A stretch of DNA of 64,000 nucleotides from DATAOG01 sp963798075 (GTDB lineage: Bacteria; Pseudomonadota; Alphaproteobacteria; Geminicoccales; Geminicoccaceae). Below are positions 45,157 to 54,130 of this stretch, piece after piece. The notes beneath the pieces are model-generated. The model did not search any database. It was not told where the DNA came from and was given only the letters and a program-made list of their open reading frames with translations. Position 1 is the stretch's first letter. The number at the start of each line of letters is the position of its first letter. Location: contig CAWCRU010000018.1 of the NCBI GenBank assembly GCA_963798075.1, positions 124,001-188,000 of the forward strand. Direction: 5' to 3'. The position numbers and the translations under genes were made by a program.

Positions 45157-46968
45157 ATGGCGACCATTGCACCCGAGCGCGCCCGCACCCGGAAGCCAGC
45201 GCGCGGCAACATCGTCGAGATGAACTGGGATCCGATCACCCGGATCGTCGGCAGTCTCGGCATCTTCACCAAGATCGACTTTGACAACCGCGAGGTCGTG
45301 GAGTGTCACAGCACCTCGTCGATCTTCCGCGGCTACAGCATCTTCATGAAGGGCAAGGATCCGCGCGACGCGCATTTCATCACCAGTCGGATCTGCGGGA
45401 TCTGCGGCGACAATCACGCGACCTGCTCGGTCTACGCCCAGAACATGGCCTATGGCATCAAGCCGCCGCCGCTCGCCGAGTGGATCATCAATCTCGGCGA
45501 GGCCGCCGAGTACATGTTCGACCACAACATCTTCCAGGACAATCTGGTCGGCGTCGACTTCTGCGAGCGGATGGTCAGGGAAACCAATCCGGGCGTCTGG
45601 GAGCAGGCGCAGCGCACCGAAGCGCCCAACGCGCAGCACCACGGCTACCGCACCATCGGCGAAATCATGCGCGCGCTGAACCCCTTCGAGGGCGAGTTCT
45701 ACCGCGAAACCCTGCAGGTCAGCCGCTACACCCGCGAGATGTTCTGCCTGATGGAGGGCCGCCACGTCCATCCGTCGACCCTCTACCCGGGCGGGGTGGG
45801 GACGGTGGCGACGCCGCAGCTGTTCACCGACTACCTCACGCGGCTGATGCGCTACATCGAGTTCATGAAGAAGTGCGTGCCGCTGCATGACGACCTGTTC
45901 GACTTCTTCTACGAGGCGCTGCCGGGCTACGAGGAGGTCGGCCGGCGGCGCATCCTTCTGGGCTGCTGGGGCTCGTACCAGGACCCGGACGTCTGCGACT
46001 ACGACTACAAGACGATGCCCGAGTGGGGCCGGGCGATGTTCGTCACCCCCGGCGTCGTGGTCGACGGCGAGCTCGTGACCAACAATCTGGTCGACATCAA
46101 CCTGCAGATCCGGATCCTGTTGGGCAGCAGCTACTACGAAGACTGGGACAACCAGGAGATCTTCGTCCGCAAGGACCCGCTCGGCAATGACGTCGACCCC
46201 AAGCATCCCTGGAATCAGACCACCACGCCGCGACCGCAAAAGCGCGACTTCGCCGGCAAATACTCGTGGGTCATGTCGCCGCGCTGGCTCGACAAGCGCA
46301 CCGGCGACCATCTGGCGCTCGATACCGGCGGCGGGCCGATCGCCCGGCTCTGGGCGACGGCGTTGGCGGGCCTGGTCAACATCGGCTACGTCCAGGCGAC
46401 CGGCGACAGCGTCAGGATCTACCTGCCCCGGACCGCGCTCAAGCCGGAGATGGAGCTGGAGTGGAAGATCCCGAAGTGGAGCAACGCGCTCGAGCGCGAT
46501 CGCGCCCGCACCTATTTCCAGGCCTATTCCGCGGCGGCAGCACTCTATTTCGTCGAGAAGGCGCTGGCGGAGATCCAGGCCGGACGCACCCGGACCTGGA
46601 CCGACTTCAAGGTCCCGGACGAGGCGATCGGATGCGGTTTCCATGAGGCGGTCCGCGGCGTGCTTTCGCACCACCTGGTGATCCGGGGCGGCAAGATCGC
46701 CAACTACCACCCCTATCCGCCGACGCCCTGGAACGCCAACCCGCGCGACATCTACGGCACCCCCGGCCCGTACGAGGACGCCGTCCAAGGTACGCCGATC
46801 TTCGAGGAGAACGGGCCGGACAAGTTCAAGGGGATCGACATCATGCGCACGGTGCGCAGCTTCGATCCCTGCCTGCCCTGCGGCGTGCACATGTACCTGG
46901 GCGGCGGCAAGACGCTCAAGACCATGCACTCGCCGACGTTCGGCGTCGGCAAGGGCGATCATTCATGA
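45157..46968 (+). CDS. hhyL: Group 1h [NiFe]-hydrogenase large subunit
   Basis: HhyL holds the NiFe(CN)2CO active site that splits H2. It has 603 residues. The L1 motif is TSRICGICGDNHATC with Cys80 and Cys83; GDNH is characteristic of group 1h. The L2 motif near the C-terminus is DPCLPCGVHMY with Cys572, Cys575 and His578. A 25-residue tail after His578 should be removed by the endopeptidase encoded at 50144. A GGAGAGG ribosome site lies about six bases upstream of the ATG. Its stop overlaps the next gene (ATGA). In other bacteria this enzyme oxidises atmospheric H2 during carbon starvation. Confidence 0.97.
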   Translation: MATIAPERARTRKPARGNIVEMNWDPITRIVGSLGIFTKIDFDNREVVECHSTSSIFRGYSIFMKGKDPRDAHFITSRICGICGDNHATCSVYAQNMAYGIKPPPLAEWIINLGEAAEYMFDHNIFQDNLVGVDFCERMVRETNPGVWEQAQRTEAPNAQHHGYRTIGEIMRALNPFEGEFYRETLQVSRYTREMFCLMEGRHVHPSTLYPGGVGTVATPQLFTDYLTRLMRYIEFMKKCVPLHDDLFDFFYEALPGYEEVGRRRILLGCWGSYQDPDVCDYDYKTMPEWGRAMFVTPGVVVDGELVTNNLVDINLQIRILLGSSYYEDWDNQEIFVRKDPLGNDVDPKHPWNQTTTPRPQKRDFAGKYSWVMSPRWLDKRTGDHLALDTGGGPIARLWATALAGLVNIGYVQATGDSVRIYLPRTALKPEMELEWKIPKWSNALERDRARTYFQAYSAAAALYFVEKALAEIQAGRTRTWTDFKVPDEAIGCGFHEAVRGVLSHHLVIRGGKIANYHPYPPTPWNANPRDIYGTPGPYEDAVQGTPIFEENGPDKFKGIDIMRTVRSFDPCLPCGVHMYLGGGKTLKTMHSPTFGVGKGDHS

Positions 46969-47543
46969 CCGGCAAAGGTCCGGACGCGCTCGAGCGGCAG
47001 GAGCTGGAGCGCGTCCAGGAGCTGATCGCCGCGCTCGATGGGCTTTCCGACCCCGCGCTCGCAGCACCCGCGCGCGAGCTCGTGCAGCTGGTGCTCGACC
47101 TGCACGGCGGCGGGCTGGCGCGGGTGCTCGAGATCGTCGCCGACGCCGACAACGGCGGCGCCCTGCTCGAGCGGCTCGCGATCGACGAGCGAATCAAGGG
47201 CCTGCTGCTGCTGCATGGGCTGCATCCAGTGTCTCTCGAGATCCGCGTCCATAGGGCGGTCGAGCGGCTGCGCCCGCATCTCGCGGTGATCGGCCTCAGC
47301 GTGCAGGCGGCCGTCATCGAGGGCAGCGGGCTGCGTCTCGAGCTGCGCTGCGACGGCCACGGCCACGGCCCGCTGCGGGCGGACGCGTTGCGCCGCGAGA
47401 TCGAGGACGCCGTCTTCGAAGCCGCCCCGGACGTCGCCGGCGTCACGGTCGAGGGCCTGCCGGTGCCGGCAGCCGAGGCGGCGCGCGCGGTCGTCTGGAG
47501 CTGGTCCCGGGACCAGCCCGGGGCGACCGGTCGTCGAGCCTGA
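46965..47543 (+). CDS. NifU-like hydrogenase-associated protein without CxxC
   Basis: The 192-residue soluble protein resembles the C-terminal NifU domain in its second half (RVHRAVERLRPHLAVIGLSV, RLELRCDGHGHGPLRADALR, REIEDAVFEAAPDVAGVTVEG in part). The first half is helical (QELERVQELIAALDGLSDP, HGGGLARVLEIVADADNGG). It has only one cysteine, in RCDGHGHG, and lacks the CxxC that binds the transient Fe-S cluster in NifU/NfuA. NifU-like genes recur in group 1h operons, from memory, so a chaperone or assembly role for the hydrogenase clusters is likely but not proven. It is coupled to hhyL. Confidence 0.8.
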   Translation: MTGKGPDALERQELERVQELIAALDGLSDPALAAPARELVQLVLDLHGGGLARVLEIVADADNGGALLERLAIDERIKGLLLLHGLHPVSLEIRVHRAVERLRPHLAVIGLSVQAAVIEGSGLRLELRCDGHGHGPLRADALRREIEDAVFEAAPDVAGVTVEGLPVPAAEAARAVVWSWSRDQPGATGRRA

Positions 47544-47552
47544 GGGCAGAAG

Positions 47553-48191
47553 ATGGCGGCCGGCGCCGGAGCGGGCAACTGGGTGGCGGCGCTGCGCCGC
47601 TTCGCACAGAAGCCGGTCGCGATCGAGCACTGTGAGCTCTGTGACCAGCCGATCGCCGCCGACCACGCCCATCTGATCGAGCCGGATACGCACCGGCTGC
47701 TGTGCGCCTGCCAGGCCTGCGCTCTTTTGTTCGCGGATCGCCCGGACGGCCGCTACCGGACCGTGCCGCGGGGCGTCCGGCGTCTCGACCGCGTCGAGAT
47801 CCCCGATGCCGAATGGGAAGCGCTCCGGCTGCCGATCGACATGGCCTTCTTCTACCACAGCAGCAAAGACGGCCACGTGGTGGCGATGTACCCGGGCCCG
47901 GCCGGCGCTACCCAGTCGCTGCTCGACCTGTCCGCATGGCAACGACTGGCCACCAGCAACCCGGTGCTGGCCGAGCTCGCGCCCGACGTCGAGGCCCTGC
48001 TCGTCAACCGGGTCAATGGCGTCCGCGAATACTACCGGGTCCCGATCGATCACTGCTATGCGCTGGTCGGCCTGATCCGCCGCCATTGGCGGGGTCTGTC
48101 CGGCGGCAGCGAGGCGTGGCAGGCGATCGGCGACTTCTTCGCCTGGCTGCAGGCCGAGCCCGACAGCCTTCGGGGCCGGGGCCATGCCTGA
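47553..48191 (+). CDS. Conserved hydrogenase-cluster protein with two CxxC pairs (probably DUF5947)
   Basis: The 212-residue protein has an N-terminal zinc- or iron-knuckle-like module: CELC (Cys27, Cys30) and CACQAC (Cys51, Cys53, Cys56), separated by a His-rich turn (ADHAHLIEPDTHR). The rest is mixed alpha/beta (FFYHSSKDGHVVAMYPGPAG, ALLVNRVNGVREYYRVPIDHCYALVGLIR in parts). There is no signal peptide or membrane segment. From memory this belongs to the DUF5947 family found in group 1h clusters; I could not verify it. A rubredoxin-like electron or metal carrier role is one idea. It overlaps the next gene by eight bases. Confidence 0.75.
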   Translation: MAAGAGAGNWVAALRRFAQKPVAIEHCELCDQPIAADHAHLIEPDTHRLLCACQACALLFADRPDGRYRTVPRGVRRLDRVEIPDAEWEALRLPIDMAFFYHSSKDGHVVAMYPGPAGATQSLLDLSAWQRLATSNPVLAELAPDVEALLVNRVNGVREYYRVPIDHCYALVGLIRRHWRGLSGGSEAWQAIGDFFAWLQAEPDSLRGRGHA

Positions 48192-48831
48192 GCTCGCCTT
48201 CAGGGTCGAAGGCGCCGAAGTCGAGCGCTTTGCGGCCGCACCCCTGATCCGGCTTCGATTGCACGTGACCAACGTCGAGCCGGCGGTGCGCATCCGCAAT
48301 GTCTTGCTGCAGTGCCAGATCCGGATCGAGGCGACCCGCCGGTTCTATGGTTCGGCGGAGCAATCGCGCCTGCGCGAGCTGTTCGGCGAGCCGAAGGACT
48401 GGAGTCATACCCTGCGCAGCCTGCTCTGGACCCACGTCAACGTCACCGTGCCAGCCTTTGCCGGCGAGTGCATCGTCGACCTGCCGGTGCCCTGCAGCTA
48501 CGACTTCAACCTCGCCATCGCCAAGTACTTCTACGGTCTTGATGCCGGCGAGGTGCCGCTGCTGCTCCTGTTCAGTGGCACGGTGTTCTACGACAACGCG
48601 GCTGGCGCCCTGCAATTGGACCAGATCGCCTGGAGCAAGGAGGCGAATTTCCGGCTGCCGGTCAGCCTCTGGCAGGAGATGACGGCGCACTACTACCCGG
48701 ACGGGACGTGGCTTTGCCTCTCGCGCGCCGTGTTCGAGCGCATCTACGGCTACAAGCGCGCCCACGGCTTTTTGACCTTCGAGCAGGCGCTGGAAAGCCT
48801 GCTCGACCGGCAGACCGAGACGGTCGCATGA
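48184..48831 (+). CDS. Conserved hydrogenase-cluster protein of unknown function (probably DUF6084)
   Basis: The 215-residue soluble protein is predicted to be mainly beta in the first two thirds (RLRLHVTNVEPAVRIRNVLL in part, VNVTVPAFAGECIVDLPVPCSYDFNLAIAKYF in parts) and helical at the end. The sequence FYGSAEQSRLRELFGEPKDW and VSLWQEMTAHYYPDGTWL are likely family signatures. I believe it is DUF6084, which accompanies DUF5947 in group 1h clusters, but its function is not known to me. It overlaps both neighbours (8 and 4 bases), arguing for coordinated synthesis. Confidence 0.72.
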   Translation: MPELAFRVEGAEVERFAAAPLIRLRLHVTNVEPAVRIRNVLLQCQIRIEATRRFYGSAEQSRLRELFGEPKDWSHTLRSLLWTHVNVTVPAFAGECIVDLPVPCSYDFNLAIAKYFYGLDAGEVPLLLLFSGTVFYDNAAGALQLDQIAWSKEANFRLPVSLWQEMTAHYYPDGTWLCLSRAVFERIYGYKRAHGFLTFEQALESLLDRQTETVA

Positions 48832-50147
48832 ACCTCGCCTCGGCCGAGACGATCGTCCGCGCCGTGCTCTACGAGGGCTACATCCTCTATCCCTACCGGG
48901 CGTCCTCGATCAAGAACCGCCAGCGCTGGACCTTCGGCGGCCTGTTTCCCGCAGCCTACGCACGCGCGGGCGGCACGGGCGATGCCTGCCGGATGCAAAC
49001 CCAATGCCTGCTGCGCGGCAATTCCAAGACCCGGGTCGAGGTGCGGGTGCATTTCCTCCACATCATGCACCGCCAGGTGGGCCGGCTGGCGGAGCCTCTC
49101 GGCGCGCTGCCGGAGGACGGCGAACCGGCCTTCACCGCGGTCGAGGCGCTCGAGCTCGACGGCGAGCAGCACCTCACCTGGCAGGAGGCGATCGAGCGCG
49201 AGGTCGAGGTCAGCATCGCCGGCATCGGCTCGCTTCTGGCTGCGCCCGAGCGCCTGACGTTCGGCTTCCCCGGCGCCCGCGAGCTGACGCCGCTTCGCGT
49301 GGCTGGCGGCGGCATCGCGGGGGTGCTGCTGCGCACGCGCATGCCCGTGGCGGGCGAGGTCAGCCTGGCGGCCGAGCGCGTCACCGACGCGGTCTTCCGG
49401 CTGACCGTTGAGATCCTCAATACGACGCCGCTTGCCGAGGCGCTGGGGCGGAGCGAGGCGCAGCTCTCCGCGCTCGCCTCGACCCACACGATCCTTGGCA
49501 CCGACGGCGCGTTCGTCTCCCTGCTCGATCCGCCCGAGGCGCTCGCCGGGGCCGCGGCGGCCTGCGCCAACCAGGGCACCTGGCCCGTGCTGGTGGGGCC
49601 GCCCGGCGCCTGCGACACGCTCCTGTCCTCGCCGATCATCCTCTACGACCATCCGCAGGTGGCGCCGGAGAGCCCGGGCGACCTCTACGACGGCACCGAG
49701 ATCGACGAGATCCTGAGCCTGCGTATCCTCGCCATGGCAGATTCGGAGAAGCGCGAGATGGCGGCGGTCGACGAGCGCGCCCGGGCGCTTCTCGAGCGCA
49801 CCGAAACGCTCACGCCGGAGCAGTGGCAGGCCATGCACGGCACCTTGCGCAGCTCGGTCGACGGACCGCGGCTCGCCTGCGTTCAAGACGGCGGGCGCGA
49901 GCTCAGGGTCGGCGATCGCGTCCGCCTGCACCCCAAGGGCGGCGCCGACATCATGGACCTCGTGCTCGCGGGCAAGACCGCCGTGATCGAGGCGATCGAG
50001 CGGGATTTCGAGGACCGGCTGCACGTGGCCGTCGCGATCGACGACGATCCGGGCCGCGAGTTCGGTCTCGCGCGCATGCCGGGCCACCGCTTCTTCTTCT
50101 CGCCCGAGGAGATCGAAGTTCTGGCCGGTCCGAGGCCGGCATCATGA
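48828..50147 (+). CDS. Hydrogenase-cluster protein of unknown function, 439 residues
   Basis: I recognise no known domain with certainty. The start MNLASAETIVRAVLYEGYIL with LYPYRASSIKNRQRWTFGGL follows in frame; LLYPYR-type starts are conserved in this gene within group 1h clusters, as far as I recall. Residues about 60-300 look beta-rich (VEVRVHFLHIMHRQVGRL, GEVSLAAERVTDAVFRLTVE). PVLVGPPGACDTLLSSPIILYDHPQV (in parts) precedes a helical region (REMAAVDERARALLERTETL) and a C-terminal beta domain (GDRVRLHPKGGADIMDLVLAGKTAVIEAI in parts) that resembles a small SH3/KOW-like barrel. No signal peptide or membrane helix is seen. It is coupled at both ends by ATGA overlaps. Confidence 0.75.
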   Translation: MNLASAETIVRAVLYEGYILYPYRASSIKNRQRWTFGGLFPAAYARAGGTGDACRMQTQCLLRGNSKTRVEVRVHFLHIMHRQVGRLAEPLGALPEDGEPAFTAVEALELDGEQHLTWQEAIEREVEVSIAGIGSLLAAPERLTFGFPGARELTPLRVAGGGIAGVLLRTRMPVAGEVSLAAERVTDAVFRLTVEILNTTPLAEALGRSEAQLSALASTHTILGTDGAFVSLLDPPEALAGAAAACANQGTWPVLVGPPGACDTLLSSPIILYDHPQVAPESPGDLYDGTEIDEILSLRILAMADSEKREMAAVDERARALLERTETLTPEQWQAMHGTLRSSVDGPRLACVQDGGRELRVGDRVRLHPKGGADIMDLVLAGKTAVIEAIERDFEDRLHVAVAIDDDPGREFGLARMPGHRFFFSPEEIEVLAGPRPAS

Positions 50148-50671
50148 GCGCGCTCCTGATCGCCTGCGTCGGCAATATCTTCAAGGGCGATGACGCCTTC
50201 GGCGTCGAGGTGGCGCGGCGCCTCGCCGGGCGCGCGCTGCCGCCGGGCGTGGATCTCGTCGATTTTGGCATCAGGGGCATCGATCTCACCTACGCCCTGC
50301 TCGATCGCTACGACAGCGCGGTGCTGGTCGATGCCACGCAGCAGGGCGGTTCGCCGGGGACGCTCTACGTGATCGAGCCGGAGCCCGGCGACGCGGCGGA
50401 CGGCGAGCTGATCCTCGCCCCCCACGACCTCGACCCGACCAGGGTCTTGCGCATGGTGACCGCCATGTGCGGGCGCTGCCGGCGGATCGTGCTGGTGGGC
50501 TGCGAGCCGGAAACCTTCGGGGACGAGCTCGAGGGCAAGATGGGCTTGAGCGCGCCGGTGGCGGCGGCCGCGGACGAGGCCGTGCACGTCATCGCGCGCG
50601 TGGTGGCGGACCTGCTCGGTCCGGACCCGGGCACTGACTTTGCGGGAGGCATGAGATGCACGGCTGGCTGA
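50144..50671 (+). CDS. Hydrogenase maturation protease (HyaD/HybD/HoxW family)
   Basis: This nickel-dependent endopeptidase removes the C-terminal tail of the hydrogenase large subunit after metal insertion. The 175 residues begin LIACVGNIFKGDDAFGVEVARR, in part GNIFKGDDAFGVEVA; the Asp of GDDAFG and the Asp of LVDFGIRGIDLTYAL are the usual nickel-binding positions. VLVGCEPETFGDELEGKMGLS (in part) is also typical. Its substrate should be the 25-residue tail of HhyL. The last codons overlap the 35-residue peptide gene by 16 bases. Confidence 0.93.
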   Translation: MSALLIACVGNIFKGDDAFGVEVARRLAGRALPPGVDLVDFGIRGIDLTYALLDRYDSAVLVDATQQGGSPGTLYVIEPEPGDAADGELILAPHDLDPTRVLRMVTAMCGRCRRIVLVGCEPETFGDELEGKMGLSAPVAAAADEAVHVIARVVADLLGPDPGTDFAGGMRCTAG

Positions 50672-50763
50672 TCTTCTGGATCGTGGTGTTGGCGTTGATC
50701 GTCTTCGCGATCGGCGCGAACGCCAAGGACATCCAGCGTTACTACAAGATCCGGAACATGTGA
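50656..50763 (+). CDS. 35-residue single-pass membrane peptide in the hydrogenase operon
   Basis: A very short gene starts at ATG 50656, inside the end of the protease gene, with GGGAGG six to ten bases upstream. The product begins MHGWLIFWIVVLALIVFAIG, a single transmembrane helix, then a polar tail ANAKDIQRYYKIRNM. It is conserved in shape with small proteins found at this point in other group 1h clusters (I recall a family named DUF6893, unverified). It could anchor or tune the otherwise soluble hydrogenase at the membrane. Confidence 0.75.
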   Translation: MHGWLIFWIVVLALIVFAIGANAKDIQRYYKIRNM

Positions 50764-50785
50764 GCGGCGGCGCCGGGGACAGGAC

Positions 50786-53168
50786 TTGGCGATCGCCCTC
50801 GAGCACTGGCCGGACCAGGCTCCGGCAGCCGCCCGGATCGCCGGCGAGCGGGTCCGCGTGCGCGGCCTGGTGCAGGGCGTGGGCTTCCGGCCACACGCCT
50901 TCCGGCTCGCGACCGAGTGCGGTCTTGCAGGCGAGGTCTGGAACGATGCCGAGGGCGTGATCGTCCGGATCTGGGGCCCGGCCGCCGCGCGCCGGCTTTT
51001 CCTCCGGCGCCTGCGCACCGAGGCGCCGCCGCTCGCGCGCATCGACGCCCTGGAAACCCTGCCGCTCGGCGGGGCGCCGCCGCAGCGGGCCTTTCGCATC
51101 CTCGCCAGTCACGCCGGCGCCGTCCGGACCGGCGTCGCCCCCGATGCCGCGACCTGCCCGGCGTGCCTCGCCGAGGTCCGCGATCCGGACGACCGGCGCC
51201 ATCGCTATCCCTTCACCAACTGCACCGATTGCGGGCCCAGGCTCTCGATCGTGGGCGGCATTCCCTACGATCGCGCCCGCACCAGCATGGCCGGCTTCAC
51301 GATGTGCGCCGCCTGCCAGGCCGAGTACGACGACCCGGGCGATCGCCGGTTCCACGCCCAGCCCAACGCCTGCCCCCGATGCGGGCCGCGCCTCTGGCTG
51401 GAAAGCGCGCGCGAGGCCAATGCCGACCCGATCGCGGCGACGCGCGAACGGCTCGCCGCCGGCGAGATCGTCGCGATCAAAGGGATCGGCGGCTTTCACC
51501 TCGCGGTCGATGCGACCGATGCCGACGCCGTGCAGCGCCTGCGGACGCGCAAGCGCCGGTACGACAAGCCGTTCGCTCTGATGGCGAGCGACATCGACGT
51601 CGTGCGGCGCTACTGCGCGCTGAGCGCGGACGAGCAGGCGCTGCTGACCAGTCCGGCCGCCCCGATCGTGATCCTCGCGGCCGCCGGGCGCGAGCGCGTG
51701 GCACCCGGGGTGGCACCGGGCCAGCGCAGCTTGGGCGTCATGCTGCCCTACACGCCGCTGCACCACCTCCTGCTCGAGGGTCTGGAGCGGCCGATCGTGC
51801 TGACCAGCGGCAATCCTTCCGAGGAGCCGCAATGCACGGGCAACGAGGCCGCGCGCGCCAGGCTGTCGGGGATCACGGGCCACCTGCTGATGCACGATCG
51901 CGCCATCCTCAACCGCGTCGACGATTCGGTGGTTCGGGTCATGGACGGCGCGCCGCGCCTGCTGCGCCGCGCGCGCGGCTACGCCCCGGCGCCGCTGCCT
52001 CTGCCCGACGGATTTGCGAGTGCACCGCCGATACTCGCGATGGGGGCCGAGCTCAAGAACACGTTCTGCCTGCTCCAGGACGGCCGGGCGACCCTTTCCC
52101 AGCACATCGGCGATCTCGAAGACGCGGCGACCTTTGCCGACTACCGCGCCAGCCTCGCGCTCTACCGCTCGCTGCTGGGGCACGAGCCCGAGGTCGTCGC
52201 TCTCGACCGGCATCCCGACTACCTCTCGACCAAGCTCGGCCGCGAGCTCGGGCTCGAGGTGATCGCGGTGCAGCACCATCACGCCCATATCGCGAGCTGC
52301 CTGGCCGAGAACGGCGTGCCGCTTGATGCCGACCCGGTGCTGGGCGTGGCGCTCGACGGCTTGGGCTACGGCGAGGACGGCACGATCTGGGGCGGCGAGG
52401 TCCTGCGCGCGGACTACCGCGGCTTCACGCGGCTCGCCCATCTCCGGCCGGTGCCGATGTTGGGCGGCGCCCAGAGCCGTCCGCGAGCCCTGGCGCAACG
52501 CCTATGCCCAGATCCGCGCGGCTCTGGGCTGGGAGCGGTTCGCCCGCGAGCATGCGCAGCTGGAGCTGTGCGCCGATCTGCAGGGCCGGCCGCTCGCCAC
52601 GATGGAGGCGATGCTGGCCCGGAACCTGAACTGCCCGCTCTCGAGCTCCTGCGGCCGGCTGTTCGATGCCGTGGCCGCAGCGCTCGGCATCTGCCGCGAC
52701 CGGGCGGGCTACGAGGGCCAGGCCGCGATCGAGCTGGAGGCCTCGATCGACGACGCAGCGCTCGCGGCCGCGGGCGCGGGCTACCCGTTCGCGCTCGAGC
52801 GCGCGGCCGGGCAGACCGTCCTCGACGGCGCGCCGATGTGGCTGGCCCTGCTTGGCGATCTGGCGGCGGCCACGCCGCGCTCGGTCATCGCGGCGCGCTT
52901 CCATCTCGGCTTCGCCGACGCGATCGTCGACCTCCTGGACGCTCTGCGGGACGGGCGCTTCGAGACGGTCGCGTTGTCGGGCGGGGTCTTCCAGAATCGC
53001 ATCCTGTTCGAGCGGGTGAGCGCCGGGCTGCGCGAAAGAGGCTTCACCCTCCTCAGCCACCGCCGCGTGCCGGCCAACGACGGCGGCCTCGCGCTTGGCC
53101 AGGCGGCGGTCGCCGCGGCGCGCGTGCTCGCAACCCGAACCGATCGTGAGGTGGCGGTATGTGTCTAG
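50786..53168 (+). CDS. hypF: Carbamoyltransferase HypF (frameshift in sequence)
   Basis: HypF converts carbamoyl phosphate into the carbamoyl group that HypE turns into the CN ligands of the NiFe site. It starts at TTG 50786. In order it has an acylphosphatase domain (RVRVRGLVQGVGFRPHAF, about residues 23-40), two zinc-finger pairs (CPACLAEV, CTDCG, CAACQ, CPRCG), a YrdC-like domain and a Kae1-like domain (VQHHHAHIASCLAE, GLGYGEDGTIWGGEVL, LSGGVFQNRIL). The frame changes near 52478 (GAQSRPRAL in one frame, AVREPWRNAY in the next). Joined, it has about 793 residues. An indel error is likely because the rest of the maturation set is intact. Confidence 0.94.
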
Positions 53169-53437
53169 GGATCCCCGGCCAGATCGTCGCGATCAGCGAT
53201 GCCGGCAACAGCCGCGGCATCGTCAGCATCTCCGGCGTCCGGCGCGAGATCAACCTGCACTGCGTGATCGACGAGCAGCACCCGGTCGAGGCCTGCGTCG
53301 GGGACTGGGTGCTGGTGCACGTCGGCTTCGCCATGAGCCGGATCGACGAGGACGAAGCCGCGAGGACGCTGGCCGTGCTGGCCGAGCTCGGCGAGATGCA
53401 GGCGGAGCTGGAGGCGATGCAGGCCGCGGAGGGCTGA
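53159..53437 (+). CDS. hypC: Hydrogenase assembly chaperone HypC
   Basis: HypC binds HypD and delivers the Fe(CN)2CO unit to the large subunit. The 92 residues start MCLGIPGQIVAI with the essential Cys2. VSISGVRREINLHCV and GDWVLVHVGFAMSRIDEDEA are the remaining family motifs. It overlaps the end of hypF by ten bases and is followed two bases later by the SIS-domain gene. Confidence 0.96.
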   Translation: MCLGIPGQIVAISDAGNSRGIVSISGVRREINLHCVIDEQHPVEACVGDWVLVHVGFAMSRIDEDEAARTLAVLAELGEMQAELEAMQAAEG

Positions 53438-53439
53438 TC

Positions 53440-54130
53440 ATGGCCGACGAACGAGACGAGCTGCGCTCGCTCTATCCATTCCTGCACGGCGGCCACAAGG
53501 ACCCCGCGAAGGAGAACGCGGCGCTGCTGGAATCGGTGCGCCAGAAGGCCGGCCACAGCGTCGAGGTCAAGCGGGGTTTCTTCGAGGATAACGCGCAGGG
53601 CGTGGTGGACGCCGCGCACGCGATCGCCGCGGTCTATCGGCAAAAGGGCCGCATGTTCGCGATGGGCAACGGCGGATCGAGCTGCGATGCGGCGCACTTC
53701 GCGGTCGAGTTCCTGCACCCGATCACCGCCGGCCGGCCGGCGCTCGCCGCGATCAACCTCACGACCGACGTCGCCATGCTGACCGCGGTCGGCAACGACG
53801 TCGAGCTTCGAGCACATCTTCGTCCGCCAGGTGATCGCGCACGCGCGCGCCGGCGACGGCCTGATCGGTTTTTCCACCAGCGGCAACTCGGCCAACCTGC
53901 TCGCGGCCTACGCCCGGGCGAAGATGATCGGGCTCACCACCATCGGGCTTGCCGGCGGCGATGGCGGCAAGATGGCGGCGAGCCCCGATCTCGATCATTG
54001 CCTGGTGGTGCCGACCGACAGCATCCATCGCGTCCAGGAGACCCACGTCGCGATCTATCACGTCATCTGGGACCTGGTGCACACGCTGCTCGCGGACGAC
54101 CGGGGCAACCTGGCGAGGGGGCCGGCATGA
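53440..54130 (+). CDS. SIS-domain protein, sedoheptulose 7-phosphate isomerase-like (frameshift in sequence)
   Basis: The joined product of about 229 residues resembles GmhA-type sugar-phosphate isomerases. The first frame has MFAMGNGGSSCDAAHFAVEFLHP in parts (GNGGSSCDAAH) and NLTTDVAMLTAVGNDV. The second has FEHIFVRQVIAHARAGDGLIGFSTSGNSANLL in parts (GFSTSGNSANLL) and the catalytic-His region HRVQETHVAIYHVIWD in part. The frames join at an apparent extra base near 53808. No heptose biosynthesis genes are adjacent; instead it sits between hypC and hypD, a context I recall from group 1h clusters. Its role in hydrogenase maturation or regulation is unknown. Confidence 0.85.
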
